Shown: positions 43,298 through 51,536 of the stretch, in pieces | Layout: each line of letters starts with the position of its first letter | How positions within the stretch are numbered: position 1 is the first letter of the stretch | Position numbers and translations under genes: made by a program | Assembly (NCBI RefSeq): GCF_003946915.1 | Contig: NZ_RPOC01000003.1 | Coordinates: 124,001-188,000 of the forward strand | DNA length: 64,000 nt | Direction: 5' to 3' | From: Flavobacterium ustbae | GTDB lineage: Bacteria > Bacteroidota > Bacteroidia > Flavobacteriales > Flavobacteriaceae | Notes under the pieces: generated by a model | Databases searched by the model: none | Seen by the model: only the letters and a program-made list of their open reading frames with translations | What the model was told of the DNA's origin: nothing

Positions 43298-44944
43298 ATG
43301 AAGAAAATTTATATTCTTATTTTCGTTTGCCTATTTTCGATGTTTAATGGTGTGTGCCAAGAGTCCGTATCAAAAGCAATCACTTTAGAAAAAGCATTAG
43401 CGCAAAAGAATGTTTACACTGTAAGGAAGGATAAAAAAACAGGCGAATATAGAAAAGAGCTGCAAAAACAAAATAGTAGCGCAGCCGTGTACGCCATCAA
43501 CAATAAATTATATCAAGAATATAGAAAATATAAAATAGATTCGGCGCTTTACTTCATTCGTCAGAACTTATTAATTGCCAAAAAACCGTATAATTCTTAT
43601 AAAGAAAATCAGGCTTTAATTGAACTTTCCAACCTATATTCTTCAAACGGAAGTTTTCTAGAATCGAGATCAATTCTTGAAAAAATAGACAGTCGTAAAC
43701 TTCCGAATGACTTAAAAGCTAAATATTATGAGTTTTACAGTCAGTTTTTTGAACATTACGCGACCAATAATCCAAACACGCATTATCGTAGACAAATTGA
43801 AGTTTACAGAGATTCTCTGCTAGGAGTTTTAGATCCTAAAAGCAATAAATACAAGATAAACCTGGCGCAAAAGCTAATGTATAATAAAAAGTATGCAGAA
43901 GCGCAGAAATTGCTAATCGGACTTTTGAATAAAAGCACCAAAAGAGATTACGATTATGCAATGTATACTTATTTACTTGGAGACATCAAAATGCATTTTA
44001 AAGAAGAGCAGGAAGGAATTAAATATTACAGACTCGCAGCGGTTGCCGATCTTGAAAACGGCGTAAAAGATCACGGAGCGATTCAGAATCTGGCTATTTA
44101 CAATTATTATCGCGGCGATATTGACAAGGCGTATCGTTATGCCAAATCAGCGTTGGAAGATGCCGTTTTTTGCAATGTCAAATTCAGAACTTTGATGATG
44201 TCCGAGTTTTATTCTATTATCAATACGGTTTATCAGGAGCGAGAAGAAGAAAACAAAAACAAACTGCATTTATTGATTTTTGCCATTACGATGCTAAGTG
44301 CCGGATTGCTGGTTACTGCTGTTTATGTTTACAGGCAGATGAAAAAAATCTCCAAAATTAAAGAAGCGCTTTCTATTTCTTCTGAACAGTTAAAAATCGT
44401 TAATTCTGATATTCAGGAAGCAAATAATAAGCTTAGCGAATACAATATTGAACTTCATGAAGCCAATAGAATCAAGCAGACTTATATTGCACAGTTTTTT
44501 GATATGTGTTCTTCTTATATTGGAAAATTGGACGAATACAGAATAAAACTCAATAAAAAAGCATTAAGCAAACAATTTGAGGAATTATCATTGATGCTGC
44601 GCTCGAGTAATCTAGTTGACGAAGAACTTCAAGAACTTTACCGTCGTTTTGATGAAATTTTTATTAGCCTTTATCCCGATTTTGTTTCTGATTTTAATAA
44701 TCTACTCCTTCCCGAAGAGCGTATTATTTTAAAAGAGGGAGAAATTTTAAACCCAGAACTCCGAATTTACGCCTTAGAGCGTCTTGGTTTTTCAGACAGT
44801 GTCAAGATTGCTTCGTTTCTTCGCTACTCGTTGAGTACTATTTATAATTACAGAACGAAGGTGAGAAACCGCACTTCTTTATCTAAAGAAGAATTTGAAT
44901 TCAGACTTCAGAAAATTGGAATGGCAGAAAACAGTGAATCCTAA
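43298..44944 (+). CDS. DUF6377 membrane-anchored regulator with N-terminal TPR-like repeats
   Basis: 548 residues: a signal peptide (ending FNGVCQE), TPR-like helices (about 60-320), one membrane segment (LHLLIFAITMLSAGLLV, about 325-345), a coiled coil and a C-terminal DUF6377 domain with a late HTH-like part (LGFSDSVKIASFLRYSLSTIYNYRTKVRNR). This is a Bacteroidota-specific layout I believe to be a one-component transmembrane regulator, sensing outside and probably binding DNA inside. It has no polysaccharide-utilisation genes beside it, so the target is unknown. Confidence 0.85.
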   Translation: MKKIYILIFVCLFSMFNGVCQESVSKAITLEKALAQKNVYTVRKDKKTGEYRKELQKQNSSAAVYAINNKLYQEYRKYKIDSALYFIRQNLLIAKKPYNSYKENQALIELSNLYSSNGSFLESRSILEKIDSRKLPNDLKAKYYEFYSQFFEHYATNNPNTHYRRQIEVYRDSLLGVLDPKSNKYKINLAQKLMYNKKYAEAQKLLIGLLNKSTKRDYDYAMYTYLLGDIKMHFKEEQEGIKYYRLAAVADLENGVKDHGAIQNLAIYNYYRGDIDKAYRYAKSALEDAVFCNVKFRTLMMSEFYSIINTVYQEREEENKNKLHLLIFAITMLSAGLLVTAVYVYRQMKKISKIKEALSISSEQLKIVNSDIQEANNKLSEYNIELHEANRIKQTYIAQFFDMCSSYIGKLDEYRIKLNKKALSKQFEELSLMLRSSNLVDEELQELYRRFDEIFISLYPDFVSDFNNLLLPEERIILKEGEILNPELRIYALERLGFSDSVKIASFLRYSLSTIYNYRTKVRNRTSLSKEEFEFRLQKIGMAENSES

Positions 44945-45135
44945 GTTTTAAAGGCAGTCACGGTTGCTATTATTTTAGCCAATATACTTTTGTAGGACTG
45001 ATGATGAGGTGTTTTGCATTCTCGAAAGCTCAATTTTTGGCTCTATATAAACTACTTTTTTTTAGGTATCTAAATTGTTAAGTGTTTGTTTATTAGGTTT
45101 TTATGTTTTTTTATCGCCTACATTTTTAAATTTGG

Positions 45136-45168
45136 TTGCAAAAACAATACTATATCGTTATAGTTTTG
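45136..45168 (+). promoter_or_regulatory. Promoter of the acyltransferase gene
   Basis: TTG (45136-45138) and TAGTTTTG (45161-45168) with a 22-nt spacer, 58 bp before ATG 45226. A second match, TTG-N18-TACTTTTG (44964-44992), lies further upstream. The gap 44945-45225 has no other feature. Confidence 0.45.
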
Positions 45169-45225
45169 CACAAAAGGATTTAAACTTTTGAACTAACAAA
45201 TTATATAACCAAAAACCCAAAATAA

Positions 45226-46365
45226 ATGAATGTAAAATCTGTACAGGAATCAATTTTTCCTGATTCTAAAAAGCATTATGAAATACTGGACGGACTTCGA
45301 GGAGTTGCGGCAGTAATCGTAGTCGCGTTTCATATTCTCGAAGTATTCTCTGGAGGCGACCATACCAAACAGCTTATTAACCACGGCTATCTTGCTGTCG
45401 ATTTTTTCTTTCTTCTTTCAGGATTTGTAATTGCACATGCGTATGACGACCGTTGGGGAAAGATGTCTATAAAAGAATTTTTTAAAAGAAGGCTAATCAG
45501 ACTTCATCCTATGATTTTAATCGGGATGTTGCTCGGTGCTGCGTGTTTTTATCCAAGCGCATCAGATATGTTTCCTGCTGTAGCTGGCACTCCGTTATGG
45601 AAAATGCTGTTGGTTCTAGTTTTGGGAATCTTTTTAATTCCCGTTCCAGGTTCATTAGATATTCGAGGATGGGGAGAAATGTATCCATTAAACGGTCCGG
45701 CTTGGTCGCTTTTTTTCGAATATATTGCCAATATTGTCTACGCTATTTTTCTTAGAAAAGCATCCAACACCATTTTATGGATATTGACTTTAATTGCAGC
45801 TTTTTTTCTAATCCATCTTGCTGTTACAAACAGTCATGGAGATATTATTGGAGGTTGGTCACTTGATCCCGCACAGCTTCGAATTGGTTTTACAAGACTG
45901 GCTTTTCCATTCCTTGCTGGAATTCTGCTTAGACGATTAACAAAACCAGGAAATATGGGCGGTACCTTTGTGTTGAGCAGTGTTCTTATTGCTATCGTAT
46001 TGGCTTTTCCAAGAGTAGGCGGAAGCGAAAATTTATGGATGAACGGAATTTACGATTCGCTTATGATCATTATAATGTTTCCTCTTATCGTGTATATTGG
46101 AGCATCTGGAACCTTAAAAGGAAAAACCATGCAAAAGGTATGCACCTTTCTAGGAGACATTTCATATCCTATTTACATTACACATTTCCCGATTTTGTAT
46201 GTGTATTATTCTTATGTAGTAAAAAATAAAGTGACGCTAGAAAACTCTTTTTCTGCGGCGGCATTAGTATTTGTTTTGTCAATAACGGTGGCTTATGTTT
46301 CATTAAAGTTTTACGATGCTCCGTTTAGAAACTATTTGGCAAAACGTTTTTTAAAGAGAAGTTAA
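45226..46365 (+). CDS. Acyltransferase family 3 (OafA-type) membrane protein
   Basis: 379 residues with about ten membrane segments and the family start ILDGLRGVAAVIVVAFHILE (conserved His) and FFFLLSGFVIAHAYDDRWGK. These integral enzymes transfer acetyl or other acyl groups to envelope sugars. No partner gene is adjacent. It is followed by a strong terminator. Confidence 0.9.
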   Translation: MNVKSVQESIFPDSKKHYEILDGLRGVAAVIVVAFHILEVFSGGDHTKQLINHGYLAVDFFFLLSGFVIAHAYDDRWGKMSIKEFFKRRLIRLHPMILIGMLLGAACFYPSASDMFPAVAGTPLWKMLLVLVLGIFLIPVPGSLDIRGWGEMYPLNGPAWSLFFEYIANIVYAIFLRKASNTILWILTLIAAFFLIHLAVTNSHGDIIGGWSLDPAQLRIGFTRLAFPFLAGILLRRLTKPGNMGGTFVLSSVLIAIVLAFPRVGGSENLWMNGIYDSLMIIIMFPLIVYIGASGTLKGKTMQKVCTFLGDISYPIYITHFPILYVYYSYVVKNKVTLENSFSAAALVFVLSITVAYVSLKFYDAPFRNYLAKRFLKRS

Positions 46366-46389
46366 GGGTTGGTTAAGTTAGTAATTATG

Positions 46390-46440
46390 ACGGACGCGCG
46401 GGAATAACAACAGCCCTTCCCATAAACGCGTCCGTTTTTT
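46390..46440 (+). terminator. Strong terminator after the acyltransferase gene
   Basis: ACGGACGCG pairs with CGCGTCCGT, with an inner GGGAA...TTCCC stem, then TTTTTT. Confidence 0.85.
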
Positions 46441-46588
46441 GCAGAATGGTAAAGTATTCTGTTTAGAAATCGGCTGCTGCTGTTTTATTGTATTCGATGC
46501 CTGTAAAAATAGAAACAGTAGATTATAGTAAGAGATTTTTCCTGCATGCCAATAAAATTTTATTCAAACTTTTAAATTTAGTTGAGTT

Positions 46589-47209
46589 ATGATCCAGTTT
46601 GAATGGTTTGACAATCACTTAGTAAAAGCAGCAGCTATTTTTCTTTTTTGTACATTTTTAGCTTCGGCGCTATATATTATTTTAGGCAATTCAAAAAGCA
46701 TAAAAGAACAGCAGAATATTTTAGCCCAAAAACATTTTAGTGTTTTAAATGAGCTTGAAAAAAAAGTTAAACTGAGAAAGAAAAATATTGACGGCGAAGT
46801 CTCTTTAAAAAATCCAATTAAAATTCAGAAAAATCAAACGCCAGAGCGTTATGATGACCATTATTTAGAAAGAGAAAAACACAGTACAGCTATTCTTCAA
46901 AAAGCAATTTCTAATCTCCGCAATGGTCGTGATGCTGAAGGAGCAAAGTATTTAATTACTGCCTGTAAAATCTGGAAAAATGATGAAAAACTTGGAAAAC
47001 TCCTTATGGCTCTGCCTATACTCGAAGATATATTGATTCATTTAAGCAGTGAAGATTTTCTTTTAGTAGAACTCGATTCAGAACATAAATTTTCAGACAT
47101 TGATAAAGTCATCAGTTTTGTGCTTTCTTCTCAGATTTCTTCAGCCGACCGTAAAATGATATCAGAAATCAAAAAGATGATTCATATAAAAAGATTAGAT
47201 CATTTGTAA
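46589..47209 (+). CDS. Membrane-anchored protein of unknown function
   Basis: 206 residues. One N-terminal hydrophobic segment (AAAIFLFCTFLASALYIIL, about 13-32) is followed by a Lys-rich, helical, coiled-coil-like part (EKKVKLRKKNIDG) and a C-terminal helical domain (ISNLRNGRDAEGAKYLITACKIWK). I do not recognise a family. It is flanked by terminators on both sides (46390 and 47215), so it is its own transcription unit. Confidence 0.7.
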   Translation: MIQFEWFDNHLVKAAAIFLFCTFLASALYIILGNSKSIKEQQNILAQKHFSVLNELEKKVKLRKKNIDGEVSLKNPIKIQKNQTPERYDDHYLEREKHSTAILQKAISNLRNGRDAEGAKYLITACKIWKNDEKLGKLLMALPILEDILIHLSSEDFLLVELDSEHKFSDIDKVISFVLSSQISSADRKMISEIKKMIHIKRLDHL

Positions 47210-47214
47210 GGAAT

Positions 47215-47240
47215 AAACCGTCTCGTTGACGGTTTTTTTT
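47215..47240 (+). terminator. Terminator after the 206-residue protein gene
   Basis: AAACCGTC - TCGTT - GACGGTTT followed by Ts. Confidence 0.85.
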
Positions 47241-47259
47241 ATATAAAAAAATGCTATTA

Positions 47260-47293
47260 TTTGCAACTTTGCATTAATTTGCATAATATTGCA
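47260..47293 (+). promoter_or_regulatory. Four spaced TTTGCA-type repeats upstream of an MFS gene
   Basis: TTTGCA at 47260, 47268 and 47278 and ATTGCA at 47288 recur every 8-10 bp. ATTTGCAT also occurs in the promoter of the DeoR gene at 49694-49701 (minus strand). They may be operator half-sites or overlap promoter elements. Confidence 0.4.
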
Positions 47294-47317
47294 ATCTATA
47301 ATTTTTTTGAATATTTT

Positions 47318-48496
47318 ATGAATACTACTGTAAACAAGGCGATACCCGCCATTAAAAGCATATTTTTTGTATGCGGTTTTGCACTTTCCAGCTGGGCGCC
47401 AATGGTACCTTTTGCTAAAAATAGATTGAATTTGAATGATGGAGAACTCGGCTTGCTTCTTTTAATGCTTGGCGGAGGCGCTATACTAATGATGCCCATC
47501 TCTGGATATTTAGGACAAAAAATTGGAAACAGAATTGTAATTACCGTTTCTTGTCTTATAATTGCTTTTATACTGCCTTTTCTAGTATTTCTAGATAATG
47601 TTACAGCCATGGCTACGGCACTTTTTATTTTCGGAGCAGGCATCGGAACTGTAGATGTCTCTATGAATGCGGTTGGCGTGAATCTTCAGAATCTATACGG
47701 ACGTCCTATTATGTCTTCACTTCACGGACTTTTTAGTGTAGGCGGTCTTGTCGGATCTCTAGGTTTGGGACTTCTTATAAAAACGGGATTAGAACCTCTT
47801 CATGCAGCGGTATTTATAGCTGTATTAGTGCTTTTAACGGTTGCTTTTCAGTACAGAAAATTATTTGATGCGTCAAGCGAAAGACAGACAGCATCAACAC
47901 ATTCAGAAGAGAAAGAAAGTGTTTCAGGCGGAAAATTTGCTTGGATGAACAGAGGCGTGCTGTTTTTAGGAATGTTATGTTTTATCGTTTTTATGTCGGA
48001 AGGCGCTATGCTAGATTGGAGCGCTTTATTCCTTCACGAAAACCGCGGAATGGATGAATCTAGGGCGGGCATTGGTTATGCCGTTTTTTCTGTTGCTATG
48101 GCAATAATGCGTCTGTTTGGAGATGGTCTTGTAGAAAAATTAAGTCATCGTACTGTGGTTACGGGCGGAGCGCTTACCGCTTCGGCTGGTCTTTTAATGG
48201 TCATTTTATCTCCTTGGATTTCTTTAACAATTTTAGGTTTCTTTATTTTGGGTTGCGGAGCGGCCAACATTGTTCCAGTATTTTTTAATGAAGCCGGAAA
48301 ACTGAAAAATGTTCCAGTTGCAGCCGCAGTTGCCGCGATTTCAACAATGGGATATTCTGGTCAGTTGCTGGGGCCCGTTTCTGTTGGGTTTATTGCAGAG
48401 CTTTCATCATTGGGACTAGCGTTGGGTGTTTGCAGTCTGCTTCTGGCTGGAGTTGGAATCTCTTATTTTTTATTTATGAATAAAAGCAAATCTTAA
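47318..48496 (+). CDS. MFS transporter (sugar, YbjJ/FucP-like)
   Basis: 392 residues from ATG 47318; a TTG at 47261 is in frame but lies in the promoter repeats. About 12 membrane segments, starting SIFFVCGFALSSWAPMVPFAK and with SLHGLFSVGGLVGSLG, as in YbjJ-type MFS proteins. Eighteen bp downstream is a VOC gene, probably cotranscribed. A DeoR gene follows on the other strand. A sugar substrate is likely but unproven. Confidence 0.9.
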   Translation: MNTTVNKAIPAIKSIFFVCGFALSSWAPMVPFAKNRLNLNDGELGLLLLMLGGGAILMMPISGYLGQKIGNRIVITVSCLIIAFILPFLVFLDNVTAMATALFIFGAGIGTVDVSMNAVGVNLQNLYGRPIMSSLHGLFSVGGLVGSLGLGLLIKTGLEPLHAAVFIAVLVLLTVAFQYRKLFDASSERQTASTHSEEKESVSGGKFAWMNRGVLFLGMLCFIVFMSEGAMLDWSALFLHENRGMDESRAGIGYAVFSVAMAIMRLFGDGLVEKLSHRTVVTGGALTASAGLLMVILSPWISLTILGFFILGCGAANIVPVFFNEAGKLKNVPVAAAVAAISTMGYSGQLLGPVSVGFIAELSSLGLALGVCSLLLAGVGISYFLFMNKSKS

Positions 48497-48514
48497 TCAT
48501 TTAAATCTAAAGAA

Positions 48515-48904
48515 ATGAAAATAGAACATATCGCAATCTGGGTAGAAAATCTTGAAGTCATGAAGGAATTTTACCAAAAATATTTTAAAGCATCCGCAGG
48601 GGAAAAATATATAAATACAATCAAAAAATTTGAATCGTATTTTTTAAATTTTGAATCAGGGAGCAGGATTGAAATCATGTGCATGAACGGAATTGAAAAT
48701 GCATCTAAAGATGTAACAAGACAAAAAACAGGATATGCACATTTGGCTATGGAAGTGAAGTCAAAAGAAGAACTTAACCAGATGACTGAAATTTTTAGAA
48801 AAGACGGTTATACTATAGCAGGAGAACCCCGTATTACTGGTGACGGTTACTATGAAAGCGTCATTCTTGATCCCGAAAACAATATAATCGAATTGGTTTT
48901 CTAA
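48515..48904 (+). CDS. VOC/glyoxalase-family protein
   Basis: 129 residues with paired beta-alpha-beta-beta-beta modules. Candidate metal ligands are His5 (IEHIAIW), Glu in SRIEIMC, His in GYAHLAME and Glu in NIIELVF. The family includes lactoylglutathione lyases, epimerases and dioxygenases, so no reaction is assigned. Probably cotranscribed with the preceding MFS gene (18 bp). Confidence 0.88.
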   Translation: MKIEHIAIWVENLEVMKEFYQKYFKASAGEKYINTIKKFESYFLNFESGSRIEIMCMNGIENASKDVTRQKTGYAHLAMEVKSKEELNQMTEIFRKDGYTIAGEPRITGDGYYESVILDPENNIIELVF

Positions 48905-48925
48905 TCAAGAAATTACGCAATGTTA

Positions 48926-49675
48926 TTAAACAATTTTAGTTTCTTTTCTGCGGTAACCATCCAGTCTGCTGTCGTTACTGGCAAGATCGGTTATAAGCAC
49001 CGCTACCTCTTCCATAGCGCAGACTTTAAAAGGCTCGGCCGTATTTAGTTTTTCTTCATTCGCAAGAGCGATAATATTTTTAGCGGCTTTAGACATAGCC
49101 GTTTTAATGCCGCTATCTCCAAAAAAACTGGCGGTTATACCAAATTTGCTATCAACGCCACAAGTGCCCAAAAGATAAATATCAGCAATATACAAACCTA
49201 TTTCCTCGCAGGCCTTAACGCCTTCAGTGGTTTGGGTTTGTGTATTGTAAATACCTCCGAGAAAGATCACTTCAACATTTTTATGATTCGAAAGTACTTG
49301 TACTAAAGGAATATTATTGGTTATAATTTTGAGTTTAATTCCGATAGGCAGTTTAGCCGCTATACTGCAGTTTGTCGTTCCGCCGTCCATAAAAATAGTT
49401 TGGCCGTCGTGAATAAACTGCTGGGCTTTAAGTGCTATAATTTCTTTTTTGTCTGTCTGATACGAAGCTCTGTCTACAAAACTCAAAGGATTTTTTAATA
49501 TCGGAATAGCGCCTCCGCGAACTTTAGAAAGCAGTCCGTTATTGTGAAGCTGTTCAATATCTCTTCTGACGGTATCTTCAGAAACATTAAGTTCCTGTGC
49601 CAAACCGCTGTAGTTGACTTTCTCGTCACGGCTTAGCATTTTCAATATCTTGTCAAAACGTTCTTCCTTTAGCAT
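48926..49675 (-). CDS. DeoR/GlpR-family transcriptional regulator, second copy
   Basis: 249 residues with an N-terminal HTH (LNVSEDTVRRDIEQLHNNG, LSKVRGGAIP) and a DeoRC domain (FMDGGTTNCSIAAKL, FLGGIYNTQTQT, LLGTCGVDSKFGITASF). It is the same length as the regulator at 15433 and a paralog. It is convergent with the MFS-VOC pair and may control it; both promoters carry TTTGCA motifs. The likely inducer is a phosphorylated sugar or polyol. Confidence 0.9.
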   Translation of the reverse strand: MLKEERFDKILKMLSRDEKVNYSGLAQELNVSEDTVRRDIEQLHNNGLLSKVRGGAIPILKNPLSFVDRASYQTDKKEIIALKAQQFIHDGQTIFMDGGTTNCSIAAKLPIGIKLKIITNNIPLVQVLSNHKNVEVIFLGGIYNTQTQTTEGVKACEEIGLYIADIYLLGTCGVDSKFGITASFFGDSGIKTAMSKAAKNIIALANEEKLNTAEPFKVCAMEEVAVLITDLASNDSRLDGYRRKETKIV

Positions 49676-49696
49676 TCAAAAATGTTTATATAAATG

Positions 49697-49704
49697 CAAA
49701 TATA
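49697..49704 (-). promoter_or_regulatory. -7 promoter element of the second DeoR gene
   Basis: TATATTTG on the minus strand, 21 bp upstream of the start codon, followed by CATTTATATAAAC. Confidence 0.45.
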
Positions 49705-49772
49705 CATTGTTTAGTGAATATTTGTCTATTAATACCTAAGTAGGAAATATAGTGAAGCAGTTTTGCTTAGTG

Positions 49773-49795
49773 TAATTTAACATAAAGTTAAATTA
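49773..49795. promoter_or_regulatory. Perfect 9-bp dyad upstream of the ECF sigma gene
   Basis: TAATTTAAC - ATAAA - GTTAAATTA, 51 bp before ATG 49847, followed by GCTTTTTA. It could be an operator or a weak terminator of transcripts coming from the left. Confidence 0.5.
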
Positions 49796-49846
49796 GCTTT
49801 TTAGGTATTTTTTGCTTGATGTTTTTCATTTGCTTTTTTATCTCTT

Positions 49847-50434
49847 ATGAAAAAAGATTTTTTGAAAATGACAGACGACGAACTTCAAAAACTGATTTTT
49901 GAGGGAAATGATACTGCGTTTTCAATTATTTTTAATCGCTATTGGAAAAAGCTTTATTCGTATGCTTTTAAAATTTACAAAGACGAAGCAATCTGCGAAG
50001 ATATGGTTCAGGAAATCTTTATCAGTCTTTGGAAAAATGCATCGAGCACCATTATCCTAAACCTTGAAGCTTATTTGTTTAGAGCGGTAAAATATAAAAT
50101 TGCAAATCAGCTTAGAAACTTAAAATTTGAGCAGCATCACATTGAAATATTAGACACCATTCCAGATCCAGGCTTATCATTAAACGACTTAGAATATGTT
50201 GATTTCGAAAGAAATATCAACGAACAGATCAATAAACTGACTCCAAAATGCCGCGAAGTCTTTCTACTCAGCAGAATGGATCATTTTTCGAATGCTGAAA
50301 TTGCTGTAAAATTAAACCTGTCTATTCATACCGTAGAAAAACATATCAGCAATGCTTTAAAACAGCTGCGTTTAAATTCTGCGTCTTATAATTTCCTTCT
50401 TTTTTATTGGGCAGCGTTCTTTTATGTTAACTAA
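49847..50434 (+). CDS. ECF RNA polymerase sigma factor
   Basis: 195 residues with sigma region 2 (TAFSIIFNRYWKKLYSYAFK, EDMVQEIFISLWKN) and region 4 (LTPKCREVFLLSRMDHFSNAEIAVKLNLSIHTVEKHISNAL split over about 130-175). It is the FecI-type sigma of Bacteroidota SusCD loci. Its partner is the FecR gene at 50524, and the outer-membrane signal should come from the STN domain of the SusC at 51537. Confidence 0.95.
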   Translation: MKKDFLKMTDDELQKLIFEGNDTAFSIIFNRYWKKLYSYAFKIYKDEAICEDMVQEIFISLWKNASSTIILNLEAYLFRAVKYKIANQLRNLKFEQHHIEILDTIPDPGLSLNDLEYVDFERNINEQINKLTPKCREVFLLSRMDHFSNAEIAVKLNLSIHTVEKHISNALKQLRLNSASYNFLLFYWAAFFYVN

Positions 50435-50523
50435 AAAACGCTCGTTTTAAGAAAACGTTAAGACTACTTTTTCGACTACTTGTTTGATTCAAAAAATGTG
50501 ACTTGTCTATAAAAGCATATATT

Positions 50524-51447
50524 TTGAAAAAAGAAAACTTTTTGCTTCTGGCAAAAAAATACGAAGAAGGTACCTGCACACCTGAAGAAAAAGCAGCTGT
50601 AGAAACATTTTTTGATAAAATGCAGGAACAGTCATCAGAACATCAAATCTCTGATGAAAAAGGCGATGTCATTCTAAATAAAATACTTTTAGAATTACAG
50701 GTGAAGCCAAAAAAATATTCAATTAGAAAAGCACTAAGAATTGCAGCGGTTTTAGTTACCGGTCTTACAATTGCGTTTACCGCGGCTAAATTTATTTTCA
50801 AACCAAAAGAAATCACTCAGATTACTGCCAAAGGAGAAAAGAAAGAAATCTATCTGGAAGATGGCAGTGTCATTGTATTAAACTCCAACAGTAGCGTTAC
50901 CTATCCCGAAGAATTTGAAACGACAAGAAATATACAACTGACAGGACAAGCTTATTTTAAAGTTTTTAGAGATGTCAAAAGACCTTTTATAGTCCAGACG
51001 CACGATGTAAAAGTGAGGGTTTTAGGAACTTCATTCGACATCAATTCTTATAATCATCATGATACGAAAGTAAGTGTGATTACAGGGAAAGTTGAAGTTA
51101 CTTCACCAACTGGAAAAAAAGTGCAGATTACCAAAAATCAGCAAGCCGATTTAATCAAGAATTCCGATTTACAGATTTCTGCAGAAAACAGCGACGATAA
51201 AATTGCCTGGATCAGCAACACTATCATTCTTAAAAACACCAAACTTTCTGAAACCGTTAAAATCATTGAAAATTGGTACAATGTCGATATCGTGATTGAA
51301 GATCAGGAATTGAATGATCTTACTATTTCTGGGAAGTTTAAAGATGAAAAACTAGAAAATGTATTAGAAAGTATTGCCTATTTAAAACAGCTGAAAATAA
51401 ACTATAAAACTAAAAACCAAATCATTATAAGAAAACAGACAAAGTAA
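50524..51447 (+). CDS. FecR-family anti-sigma factor
   Basis: About 307 residues from a TTG at 50524, which gives MKKENFLLLAKKYEEGTC, the normal FecR start; there is no in-frame ATG near the start, and the frame is closed at 50485. A second TTG at 50503 is possible. It has one membrane segment (ALRIAAVLVTGLTIAFTAA, about 75-95), the FecR periplasmic domain (EDGSVIVLNSNSSVTYP, VQTHDVKVRVLGTSFDINSY) and a C-terminal DUF4974 domain. It holds the sigma factor until the TonB transporter signals substrate. Confidence 0.93.
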   Translation: MKKENFLLLAKKYEEGTCTPEEKAAVETFFDKMQEQSSEHQISDEKGDVILNKILLELQVKPKKYSIRKALRIAAVLVTGLTIAFTAAKFIFKPKEITQITAKGEKKEIYLEDGSVIVLNSNSSVTYPEEFETTRNIQLTGQAYFKVFRDVKRPFIVQTHDVKVRVLGTSFDINSYNHHDTKVSVITGKVEVTSPTGKKVQITKNQQADLIKNSDLQISAENSDDKIAWISNTIILKNTKLSETVKIIENWYNVDIVIEDQELNDLTISGKFKDEKLENVLESIAYLKQLKINYKTKNQIIIRKQTK

Positions 51448-51467
51448 AAAAAACAGAAAAAAACAAA

Positions 51468-51493
51468 CCCGCTTCCGGTGCAACGGAAACGGG
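51468..51493 (+). promoter_or_regulatory. Hairpin between fecR and susC, without a U-run
   Basis: CCCG-CT-TCCG ... CGGA-AA-CGGG, a two-part stem in the 89-bp gap. No T run follows, so it is more likely an mRNA-processing or stability element than a terminator. Confidence 0.55.
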
Positions 51494-51536
51494 CATAAAA
51501 AAGACTAAAAATAAAATTTATAGCCTAATAGTAATA

